In this document: positions 28,870-38,415 of the stretch, piece by piece
Position numbering within the stretch: position 1 is the stretch's first letter
Layout of the letters: each line of letters begins with the position of its first letter
NCBI RefSeq assembly: GCF_905147045.1
Contig: NC_065894.1
Location: 9,399,501 to 9,463,500, forward strand
Length of the DNA stretch: 64,000 nucleotides
From: Nymphalis io
Taxonomy: Eukaryota > Arthropoda > Insecta > Lepidoptera > Nymphalidae
Direction of reading: 5' to 3'
The notes under the pieces: model-generated
The model's input: the letters and a program-made list of their open reading frames with translations, nothing else
Told to the model about the DNA's origin: nothing
The model's database searches: none
Translations under genes and position numbers: made by a program

Positions 28870-29060
28870 GTGTTCAATCAGCAAAAACGCGCACCGCAAC
28901 GCCACTATCCGTATAAAATTGACGGGGTGGCCAATAACGTAATGCGAAACACGCCGCCCGCGCGCTCGCCCAGCTGAGACGATATCACTCGCCCGATCTG
29001 TTTGATGGACCCGCCGACCCCGCTTGGTATAATATTCTTCGTGTACGGCGGACGCTAATC
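28870..29060. promoter_or_regulatory. GC/CpG-rich island
   Basis: CGCCGCCCGCGCGCTCGCCC and neighbours stand out from AT-rich flanks. Includes CCAAT (GGCCAATAA) and a short frame MDPPTPL before GTATAA (phase 1, not compatible with the 50952 exon). Candidate promoter or enhancer about 400 bases upstream of the 29474 candidate exon. Confidence 0.3.
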
Positions 29061-29340
29061 GTGCCCCTCATCAAATACGCTGTAAAAAGTACAAACAAAC
29101 ACGTATATTTACAATCGATTGACGGTACAATTAATAGGCGCCAAGAACGCAGTCGTTTTACATAATATTCATAGTAATTATTTAAACGCTTTGGTATACA
29201 ATTTTTTGTATAATGGATATCGTTGTACAGTTTAACATAATCGAATAATCATTGTTAGACAGACAATAATAAAAACTACAATCAGTAATTCCGATCAGAA
29301 TGCATATATGATTCGTTATTACTGTATCATAGTGATTTGA

Positions 29341-29473
29341 ATTTCAAAATATTTCGTAATGAAGTTAGCGGTGAAGGCGGGTGGGTGGGAACAATAAAAC
29401 TGCGCGTGCGCCCACGGCGCCGCAACGCTCCAGTTGTCTGCGCCTGACCCCAGTTAGTACGAAAAAAATTACA
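29341..29473 (+). promoter_or_regulatory. CpG-rich promoter-like block
   Basis: Contains GCGCGTGCGCCCACGGCGCC and other CG-dense stretches between AT-rich flanks, ending just before the candidate start ATG at 29474. CCAGTT steps could serve as initiator. Inference from composition and position only. Confidence 0.35.
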
Positions 29474-29497
29474 ATGGATATATCTATGCTATCTGAA
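29474..29497 (+). CDS. candidate alternative first coding exon of mnb (eight codons)
   Basis: ACAATGG is a good insect start context. The frame MDISMLSE runs to a donor GAA|GTAAGA at 29498 and ends in phase 0, so it could splice in frame to the 50952 exon, giving [17 protein letters not shown]. The last residue E mirrors the HINE end of the usual upstream exon. Directly upstream lies a CpG-rich block (29360-29460) in an otherwise AT-rich region, as expected of a promoter with 5'UTR. Too short to prove from sequence alone. Confidence 0.42.
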
Positions 29498-29650
29498 GTA
29501 AGATGACCTCACCCGAGTTTCATTATATCAGCATCTTCGCATTTATAAGACGTTACGTGACTACTTTAATTTAAATATAGGCTTAGTGTTTCCACTCCTA
29601 TAAAATCACTTTATATTATTATAGCCTTATTGTTCAATGCAAAGTTACTT

Positions 29651-29693
29651 TTAAATGTTTGTCATGTCTATCTTGGACATGACTAACATTTAA
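29651..29693. repeat. 18-bp inverted repeat with one mismatch
   Basis: Arms 29651-29668 and 29676-29693 around a seven-base loop. The core GTCATGTC pairs with GACATGAC. Lies 150 bases after the candidate donor at 29498. Confidence 0.85.
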
Positions 29694-32087
29694 TTAATAA
29701 TTTTAGAATTTCTTTTTAAAGTTCCTCATTTCGGTAACGTCTAAGAAATAGTCGATCTTAAAATACGTAAAATATTATGTTGCATTGATTTACAGAAATA
29801 ACCTCCTTAGTTGACTCACAGTATTGTTTGTCCCGCAGCATTTATTTTCTACTGACCGCTTTCCGTTCTATTGGATGAATGTTGTCTAATTTTAAAACGG
29901 TAGAAAAAGTTTTTGTTATGAATCGCGGGAAGACTGTCTTTGGCTGTGTTGGTAAAGAAAATTTTCCTATTAATCTTTTCTGAGCTCCTTTTAGTATTAA
30001 TTAGTGTCTAACAGAAAGGAAACGCTGTAATTGTTTTTCCGTTATGCGATAATGTCTAACCCATCTGCAACGCTTAAGGATGTTTTGCCTTGGTGATTTC
30101 ACAGAATAAATAAAGCTTGGTGAACTATTATTAATTGTTCTGTATGTTTTGTAAAATAAAGTTAATAAACAGAGGAAAATATTAAGGCTAGTTTGTAAGT
30201 TTTCCGAATGCACTCACGGAGTACAGCCATCGCAGTTCACAGTCGTTAGTTGAGTTTGCTAACAGTTAACGTGTCGCAACCAAGTTGCGGCCCGTTTGCA
30301 CTTTTTCGGTGTCGAATACCACCAATATAAAGTTCTCAAACGTTTTCAATTGCATCTACGCCGCTCGAAGTTTGATATTCTCCATTTATATTAACTACGA
30401 TCGATTTGTAATCCTGTTCTTTGTATCCACATTTCACACTTTAAATCATTTCACATCAGAAGCACTCGACTATAAAAAAGTATTACTTCTTTATTTATTG
30501 CAAAAATCTTATTCTAGTACGAATTCTTCATTTAAGTTGAAACGTATATTTTGCATACGTAACTAACTTACCTAGACGATCTTGACGATCTCTGGTAAAA
30601 AAAAAAACAATAATTTAATTTACCTCAAGAACGTACCTTTGACATTAAGGTATCGGAGTTCGTTCGTGGGTCATAAATGTAGACGACCTTGGGTGTATTC
30701 TCAGCGACCGCATTCGCTATTTCGGCACATTGACATCGATCGAGCAGAATTGGAGCAGCTTCTTTGGCACCAGATGCACCAATGCGACTGGTGATTGCGA
30801 GATCGATCACGGTGTTCGTTAGCGGAATCTGGTTTGATGGTCTATAACTTAATCAAGGTTTCTTACCTCCGGCCTCTCGGGAAGCACTATTTAATAAGTC
30901 TATGCGATGTAATAAACGAAATAACTAAATATTACATATTATTAAAAAAACATCATTTATGTTGTCAAAATCTGGTTACGAACTTATAAAAAAATGTTGT
31001 CAATTAAATTAGTAATCGTCGCTTAGATACCGCGGCTATTATTATCAAAACTACGTCACGTCTGTATAATACAGACAAATACGTAAATCGTGACGTTATC
31101 TCATGACTAATATAACACGGCGATGTAAACATATTCCTTTGTTCACTCTCGTAATGCCATTACAAAAAAAAATGTGTCTGTTGATATGCAAAAAAAAAGT
31201 GTATAAATGTTCGTCTAGAAGATTTTATATTTATTCTGTAAAATAAATAATTTTAAATTTTTTTTTCACACAAATGTATAATAAATTTGTGTAACATTTG
31301 CCAACGTGTATATATAACGATTCTTCGATATTTTTTAAAGCCTTAAAATTAAAGATTAAACGTTAAATTTATTCATGAATATACAATGTATAACTAAAAC
31401 GTCGCTAAACAAATTATATCTGGTTTTGATATTGTAACATGTATTACCATGGTAGCAAAAATATAGAAGCGAACATTTGTAAGGCTACGCGATCATTTGG
31501 TGTGACTTGTTTACGAGCCGGTCTGAGTTGTATCGACCTCTCGATAAGATTGTATCATATTCGCAAATTTCACTCGCCGCGATTGCGTTGCCCAAGGTGA
31601 CCGACCAGTACGTTGACATTCAGACGCCTTTAGACCAATCGTCCACCGTATACGTAGCAGCATTTATTGATATCTGCGAAAATTTTCTATAAACGAAATA
31701 TATAACTATAGGTTCGTTGAAAATCAAATTTCGTGTATTTCCTTTAATTCGTGCTTTGTTTGCTTATGAAGGTGTTTATCTATAGGCGACAACTGGGAGA
31801 GTGGAGCTGAGATAATAATTCATTGCACTACTTGGCGTTTCGTATCCGGTAGACAGACAGCATTATCAGATAAAGCGGTGGGACGGATTCACGAATTGCG
31901 TTTATTACTGGGTCGGTTGCCGACTTGCTGTACTACGATGCAGCTATTTTTAACATTAGAATTATATGACATAATGTAACCGTGGCAGTTATTTATTCTA
32001 TTATATTTAAAGCAACAGCTATGGAACGTTGCTAATTTATAGAATCGTATTTTTCTCATATGGTAAAAGTGTGGTCTTTGACATTAG

Positions 32088-32381
32088 ACTGGTGGTAGAG
32101 CTTTGTGCAAGCTCGTCTGGGTAGGTACCACCCACTCATCAGATATTCTACCGCAAAACAGCAGTACTTGTTATTGTTGTGTTCCGGTTTGAAGGGTGAG
32201 TGAGCCAGTGTAATTACAGGCACAAGGGACAGAAAATCTTAGTTCCCAAGGTTGGTGGCGCATTGGCTGCATAAGCGATGGTTGACATTTCTTACAATGC
32301 CAATGTCTAAGGGCGTTTGGTGACCACTTCCCATCAGGTGGCCCATATGCTCGTCCGCCTTCCTATTCTACAAAAAAAAAA
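32088..32381 (+). mobile_element. family 2 LINE-3'-end/SINE-like element, full length
   Basis: Starts ACTGGTGGTAGAGCTTTGTG, contains GGTAGGTACCACCCACTCAT and GGTTTGAAGGGTGAGTGAGC, and ends TCGTCCGCCTTCCTATTCTA followed by an A run. Resembles the 3' end of a lepidopteran non-LTR retrotransposon (inference). Confidence 0.8.
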
Positions 32382-33129
32382 TATGTACGATAAATTGCTA
32401 TTGTCATTTGAAATGAAAGTCAGAACTATTCATAAAAAATAAGAATATATTTTTTTTGTAATTTATTGAGTTTGATTTTAATGTTGGCAGTTGCTAGATT
32501 GCCTTTGAAAATAAATGATATACAGCTGTAAAGCAAAGTATAAGAGTTCACACGTGCGACGCAGCAAGTGGCAACAAGGCGATGTCCTCATTAATCCGCT
32601 CCGTTGCTACGTGTGTATATTTATTTTCTTCTTGTCACCAGGCTCTAGTCTTGGATCGTTTTTATTGAATTTATTCATAACACATCGAAGGAAATCGTTA
32701 AGCACCCGCTATTATATAATAAATACCCTGCGGACACTATACGTCGAGCGATTTTATCATGTTTAATTTCAATAAAAAATATATAAATGCTTAGATAAAG
32801 ATAAGAATGTCGCTGTATGTACAAGTGAACCTAACAATTCTTGCATATTTAGTTGCATATATAGTTCGATTATATATGTATATATTTTTACTTATCATGT
32901 TGGCTCGATTCTTGAAACGATGTTTTGCGATTTATCAGTTTTCCTAAATTGCTATGTATGATTCCGAATAATTTGCCCAGGACCAATACAAGGAACAATT
33001 GTTGGAATTATGTACGGCTAATCGAAAAATTTAGTGATTGAATTCGTGTCGTCATTTAATGTTTTGCACGCATTTCTTATATTCCACTTTCTATTTAGAA
33101 TAGGTTAAATAAATAAGCCAATATTCAAA

Positions 33130-33393
33130 CTATAATAATAATATCCTGTTGTAAATTATTCACACACGGCCATCTGATCCCAAATTAAGCAGAGCTTGTT
33201 TTATGGAAACCAGGCAACTGATATACTATATATACTATTTTTCTTTTCTAAATACATATGTATATAGATAATTACACCCAGATTCAGGACAAACAGACAT
33301 GTTCATGCACACAAATGTTTGTCCTGGGAGGGAATCGAACCACAACCTTTGGCGTGAAAGGCAAGTATCTACCAACTACGCCAACCGGCTCAT
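33130..33393 (-). mobile_element. tRNA-derived SINE, family 3
   Basis: In reverse it begins GAGCCGGTTGGCGTAGTTGG (box A), has a GGTTCGATTCC-type box B, a body with CATGTCTGTTTGTCCTGA, and ends with GGGATCAGATGGCCGTGTG and a TTA-repeat tail. Two other copies lie at 56478 and 57421. Confidence 0.8.
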
Positions 33394-33791
33394 CAAGAAC
33401 TATTAAACTATTATTTTCCTATTGGAAATAAGTTGCAGTAGCTCTAGCTATGCAATCGCTTTGGATCGATAGATTTAATTAACTAATATTAAATAATTTA
33501 TATAATAATTGAAATTGTGTTTCGCAATTTTTTGTCCCTGTTTTCGAAAAAAAAAATAGTTATATAGTCACATATATAAAGATATCTTTTGTATTCTGTT
33601 ATCTAAACTATTAAATTAAAAATATAAATTTTATATCGAAATATTTAACGGATTCAAAGTTACTCAAAATTCACAATAACTTTAAAGTGAATACTGATGC
33701 AATTCAAAAATACTTACGTTGCTATTTTATAAATTGTTGTAACAACAGTTAATCATCGAAATTAACTCAATTAGTTATAATTTCGATTAAG

Positions 33792-34065
33792 AATCGAGGT
33801 GGCCCGGGGGTTTGATAGCGTGAATCTTAACCGATGATAATGGTTTCAAATTCCGGCTAGCTCCACTGAAATGTCACGTGCTTAATTTGTGTTTATAATT
33901 TATCTCGCGCTCGGCGGAGAAAAACTTCGTGAGCAAACTTCAATGTGTTTAAGTCACTGAAATTCACCACATGTGTACCACCACCACCACCAATACGAAC
34001 CCACCACCACCAACCCGCATTGGAGAAACGTGATGAAATAAGCCGTCTCCTCAAAGAATGAGAAG
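33792..34065 (+). mobile_element. SINE family 1, degenerate, with internal CCA repeat
   Basis: GAATCGAGGTGGCCCGG, GTGAATCTTAACCGATGAT and CTTAATTTGTGTTTATAATT fit the family. An ACC repeat has expanded near 33977-34010. Old copy. Confidence 0.65.
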
Positions 34066-34805
34066 GTTTTTATTATATAAAATTGTTTAAATAAAAGTAG
34101 GTATAAAAGTAAGCCGAAATAATGTAACATAATACATAAGCCTTGACGAGACTATATTAGCAATATAATTATGTAAGTAATCACAAATGGTACCTGTAAT
34201 TTATTTAAGTTTACCTATAGGCTATAAGTCGTATCACGTTAATCGGCGATCGTAGCTGCTTCGGGCAGGGGCCGTAATTGGGTGCATCGAAGAACTCTAT
34301 TAAAACTGCGATCGGTATCTCGTTGCTGTCACGTGTTCCGATCGCCCGCCGGCTATCCGAATCGTGGCTCGATTTCGTGTTGGTCCCATTTCATTTCGAT
34401 ACACCGATAGCAATAGACATTCAAACATCATCGATTATTTTATAATTAATTCTATGAGTAGTTACATAGTTTTGTGTATTCCATGAAATAAGTCGACGTG
34501 GTTTTCAAAGGCGAGACTACGAACGAGACATAAACTAGATAACATTAATTACAAATTTAATCTTAATAAAATTTAAATACTCTTCAGTAATATAGTTTGC
34601 GATATTCAGGTTTCTAACTTATATGTAATGGAATCTACGCAAATGCCATACACAGAGAGAATTCAAAAGTGAGTAGGTGGAGTCGTCATGAATTCGAATA
34701 TGATATTGAAATTATTAGATAATTGATCTGTTATTAAATTATACAAAGTAAAACATAATTATAAAATATTTGAGGAATGTAAATGCATTTGTATTTGTTT
34801 ACCTA

Positions 34806-34861
34806 ATGGGAACCGCGTCGTCTTCGTCAACGTCGCCCGAGGCCGCCGGTCGAGAGCAAAG
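34806..34861 (+). other. possible small coding exon (MGTASSSSTSPEAAGREQ)
   Basis: ATG followed by 18 codons with G/C third positions, ending at AG|GTAATA in phase 2. It does not fit the 50952 exon directly, but it is frame-compatible with the candidate exon at 43007-43106, which itself ends in phase 0. It lies in a GC-rich island. Low certainty. Confidence 0.17.
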
Positions 34862-35048
34862 GTAATAATGGAAATTATTCGTCGCGTCGAGACCCGCGAA
34901 CGAGTATCGATAGAGGCAATTTGTCGTATAAATGACTCTGTAATGATTTACTTACGCTCGATTAAGGCGTTTCGATGCGAAAAGCAATCGCTAAGACTCA
35001 ACACGGTCAAGTTTCTACAGAACTATTAAGCTCTTGTTAAAGCAATGA

Positions 35049-35196
35049 TGAAGCACACGTGAATCTTAATCGACTTCAAACTCGGGGTGATTTCGAATAT
35101 ATGTCGAATGTAAATTTGTCACTGCATTACAGCAGCCCAGTAGAATTAGCTCCAAACCTTTTGTAAATAGCGATTATTACCCCATCAGTGGGATGT
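35049..35196 (+). mobile_element. SINE family 1, heavily decayed
   Basis: CACGTGAATCTTAATCG, TAGCTCCAAACCTT and CCATCAGTGGGATGTT remain in the expected order. Confidence 0.4.
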
Positions 35197-35477
35197 TTTC
35201 ATTCTACAATGGCAATATCATCTTAATAAATATTAACACAAAACTTATTACTCGGAAGACGAAGAACGTTAATACTATATTAAAAGTTAAGAACATTGTG
35301 TGAAATATCTCATCTCTCCAGCAATGAAAATTGGATTCCCTTTAATCTGAAGCGTTTGAAATGAAATTCTCTTTAACTGCGTGCTCTATCGGTGACGGCG
35401 GATCGTTCGAATGCTTCAAACGCTGCCTCTATGCATTTTCCGTATTTATTGTGAACCGTTGAAGTTTTATACTTGAC

Positions 35478-35512
35478 TACGCTATCGTTTTTGTTTCATA
35501 GGTAAGGTTTTT
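35478..35512 (+). promoter_or_regulatory. candidate recursive-splicing (ratchet) site 3
   Basis: TTGACTAC as possible branchpoint, then CGTTTTTGTTTCATAG ending at 35501, fused to GTAAGG at 35502. No second donor is seen soon after; a long T run follows. Upstream bases are unusually GC-containing, as if conserved. Confidence 0.38.
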
Positions 35513-36127
35513 TTTTTTAAATTATTATTTAGTTAGACATAAGACAGCAATAAGTGTGAAAAAGTACACATTAAAAAGTTTTTGATTAGTCAAAATGCGA
35601 ATTGGTCAATTTGTAGTATTATGATCATTGTTATTTTGTCATTCATTATTTGCTTTAATTTATTTTGCTTTGTATTTGTTTTCAATAACCAGTGACAACT
35701 TGATACGAGAACTTTTGAAAAAAAATATCAAATATTTGTAAACACCTTGCACATATCCTAATACGTACGTTAATAATGTGTTATCAATATCTTAAATCTA
35801 CCACGTATGCCATGTTCTTATTAATAAGTTGAAATACACATAAATTACTTTGAAATAACAACTAAAACAGAATATCTTCGGCGCTCAACTATTTTCACCA
35901 GAGATTCCGAGCTCCAAATTCCTAGAATAGCTCTAGACGTTGCTGTCAAATAAGCAAGGGGTGTTCGTGTAATAGCTTTGATGTTCCCTTATGGTACTTA
36001 ACAATATATGCTATACGCTCAGTTTTTGGTGTTTATAATAGCTTAAGTACCCACCGAAATGTTTAATAGTTATAGCTTTTATTAATGATACACATTTCGT
36101 CTGAGACCTTTGTTATACTTAGTTTAT

Positions 36128-36460
36128 TTTTAGGCCCCCGATGAAAAATCGGAGCCCTATGAGCTCATTAATCTGCCACTCTCGTGTCTTTTGTCCGTCA
36201 GACATATATATTTGTATTATGGCATAAAAACATGAGAGTTTTTGTACTCATACAAAATTAAAAAAAAATAAGGGTACGTTGCGATATATTAAATAAAAGG
36301 TATAAATATTCAAAAAATATAAAATTAAATCAAACAAAGTAGCGAAAAAATACTGACTATTGAAATAAAAAAAAACCGGAATACTCATAGTTAATGTGTA
36401 AAAAATAAAAGAAATCCGACCGACTCCGATCCAAAGACCGATTCGCTCTTAACAGGTTTT
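36128..36460. repeat. possible unclassified repeat
   Basis: Starts GGCCCCCGATGAAAAATCGG and ends near ACCGATTCGCTCTTAACAGG. A-rich in the middle with several A runs. Its look differs from the surrounding intron, but no second copy is present in the window. Confidence 0.2.
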
Positions 36461-36701
36461 TTTGTACATATGTATAACGTATAGCCATTATAAAGCTGCT
36501 TAAGAAATGCAATTTAGTATTTCAAGTACATAAAAAAAACGTTTCTGAATACGTAGGAGGTATGTACTCTTATAATGATATGCTCTATTCGACTTCCTAC
36601 TTCGCGGGAAAGACCAGTTTCATCGTAAATATTATTGAGATCATTTTATGATTCAATGGCTGTGTATGATTCATATATTGAGATATTAATACCTTATGTT
36701 A

Positions 36702-36761
36702 TTTTTGTGAGTTTAATACTATCCCCGTGAAAACACGGGGACAGTATTAAACTCACAAAAA
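36702..36761. repeat. 28-bp near-perfect hairpin
   Basis: Arms 36702-36729 and 36734-36761 pair at 27 of 28 positions around an AAAA loop. The inner stem TCCCCGTG/CACGGGGA is GC-rich. May be the core of a small inverted-repeat element. Confidence 0.92.
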
Positions 36762-37429
36762 GCTGAACGTTTTCCGATTCCGGAAAAAATATTCCTGTCA
36801 ACGACCGAACCCGATATAGTGCGGATCCGTTAGCCGAGTGATCGACCTGGACTCCTGCCACCGGCCCGGCGCCGGGTAATTATAAACATTCAAACAATAA
36901 CCTAACTAATATTGAATGAATTACGGACTATTATTGCCTGTACGACACAATAAAACAGTGACACTACCGATCTAATTTTCACTACAACTCCTGAAAGAGT
37001 AGCTGTTAAACGATTTCAGAATAAATGTTCGTTTGAGTATCGAATCATATTTAATCAATCTTTAACTACTGCTAATATTCAACGTATAAGTGATGTGATT
37101 GAGAAAATATGTATACTTCTACTAGAAATGAAATATCTCACACGTAACTTTTCACATGATTATTTGAAAAAAGAACGAAGTGTCTTGTGGGAGACGATGA
37201 GTAATTACTTGTGAATGTAAACATAATTATGATTTGAATAGCACTTCTCAAGGCTTGTATTTATTTATGCGCTTAATATGAATTTACGAGTGAAAAGATA
37301 ATCTGGATGAGTACCAATGAAAGATAACACGGCGACAGATGTTTTGTTTTTAGTTAGAGGACTCATGAATTATATTTCTAGACTTCGGATTCCTAGCTCT
37401 TGACGCGCAAAGTATTTGGGTCCCGCGTC

Positions 37430-37691
37430 AGTTGACCAAAACAACGAGGTCATGTCCATTCACAAACCGATCTGTTACACGTCTTTAGTCTTTACATTAT
37501 AGGTGTCGCGGCGATAATGTGCCAGTCGCGTCCATGCGGCCGATTATTGCGGTTGCTACATCACTTGTAAATCTCACATATTTGTTCATACTACGTTGGA
37601 GATTGTGGACGCGTGAATCGAGAAGTTTGTTTATACCGTAGAATAGTGTCGTGCAGAGTCCAGTGACCCATCAGCCGTGCGTGAAGCCGGG
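37430..37691 (+). promoter_or_regulatory. promoter / 5'UTR-like block before candidate exon
   Basis: Moderately GC-rich with several CG steps (GGTGTCGCGGCG, CATGCGGCCG), leading to the GC-rich candidate first exon. No TATA box at a clear distance. Possible initiator TCCAGT near 37660. Inference. Confidence 0.3.
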
Positions 37692-37778
37692 ATGGTGCGC
37701 AAAGGGGAGTCCACGGGCGCCCTGCTCAGGACTCTGTCCGATACGCTCCGCTGGCGCTCCTTCCGAGCCCTCACAATG
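37692..37778 (+). CDS. candidate alternative first coding exon of mnb
   Basis: ATG in the context CCGGGATGG, then 29 codons (MVRKGESTGALLR ... WRSFRALTM) up to the strong donor GTATGT at 37779. The exon ends in phase 0, exactly as needed to join the 50952 exon (phase 0, VYYAKKKRR). Codons mostly end in G or C, unlike the surrounding AT-rich DNA, and the upstream 250 bases are CpG-containing and promoter-like. The N-terminus resembles no mnb isoform I remember. It could instead be the first exon of another gene or a non-coding island. Confidence 0.45.
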
Positions 37779-38137
37779 GTATGTTTTGCCATCCAAATAC
37801 GTAACTGGATGTTTTATGTATCGCACTCCATAAATGTTAACTTTATAAAAAAATCTTTAGTAAATTACTTACGGTCTAAATAAAGACTAACCAATTATTT
37901 GACTTTATAAACAACATTATTTATCATATATTTTAGCTTTATATATTTTGTAAACAATCAAGTTTATTTAGTGAGAAAGAAATTAGTACATACTTATTAT
38001 GCGCGAAGCGCGTAGGTACTATGTACATTTGCGTCAAGAGCTTACTTATAACTATCGTCGTATTTTACGTCAGTCGACTGAATACACCTAGCGTATAAAA
38101 ATTATCCATTGTGGAATACGACGTTGTTTATATAAAC

Positions 38138-38175
38138 ATTACTTATACATAATTATATAATTATGTATAAGTAAT
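38138..38175. repeat. 38-bp perfect palindrome
   Basis: Reads the same on both strands with no spacer; half-site ATTACTTATACATAATTAT. Flanks do not extend the symmetry. Confidence 0.92.
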
Positions 38176-38289
38176 TATTTGAAAGAGTTATAACGAGTTC
38201 GTGTCTGATGCCGAACATTATTTTTTATTAATAATTGTTGGATACAGCTTTATTGATCAAAGTGTGGTCAACATAACATCAATGTTAGA

Positions 38290-38415
38290 CAGCGAAGTCA
38301 GTCCACTGCTGGACATTGGCCTTTCGAAGTCCTCTGTATTCCGAAAATAGTCGCGACTCGTTACCATCTTTATGGCATCAGTTCATAATGGAGAGTGCCC
38401 TACGCTGCTTTGTTT
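38290..38415 (-). mobile_element. decayed non-LTR retrotransposon 3' region
   Basis: CAGTCCACTGCTGGACATTGGCC and GAGTGCCCTACGCTGC resemble the segment seen in many lepidopteran RTE-like elements in reverse orientation. No open frame. Confidence 0.45.

Larger units (their letters stand above)
1..29340 (+). other. long non-coding stretch, probable mnb 5' intron (part 1)
   Basis: Apart from the repeats, ratchet candidates and islands listed separately, I see AT-rich DNA with short chance frames. Scattered GC-containing patches (for example 10960-11010, 12190-12250, 14820-14960, 15360-15470, 17560-17760, 22000-22150, 22640-22740, 24230-24310) may be conserved elements. No exon of another gene is provable on either strand. 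Confidence 0.6.

Noticed and set aside
29005..29026. MDPPTPL as another mnb first exon
   Set aside because: Ends in phase 1 at a weak GTATAA donor, so it does not fit the 50952 exon.
33973..34012. CRISPR-like or functional CCA repeat
   Set aside because: It is a simple ACC expansion inside a decayed SINE.
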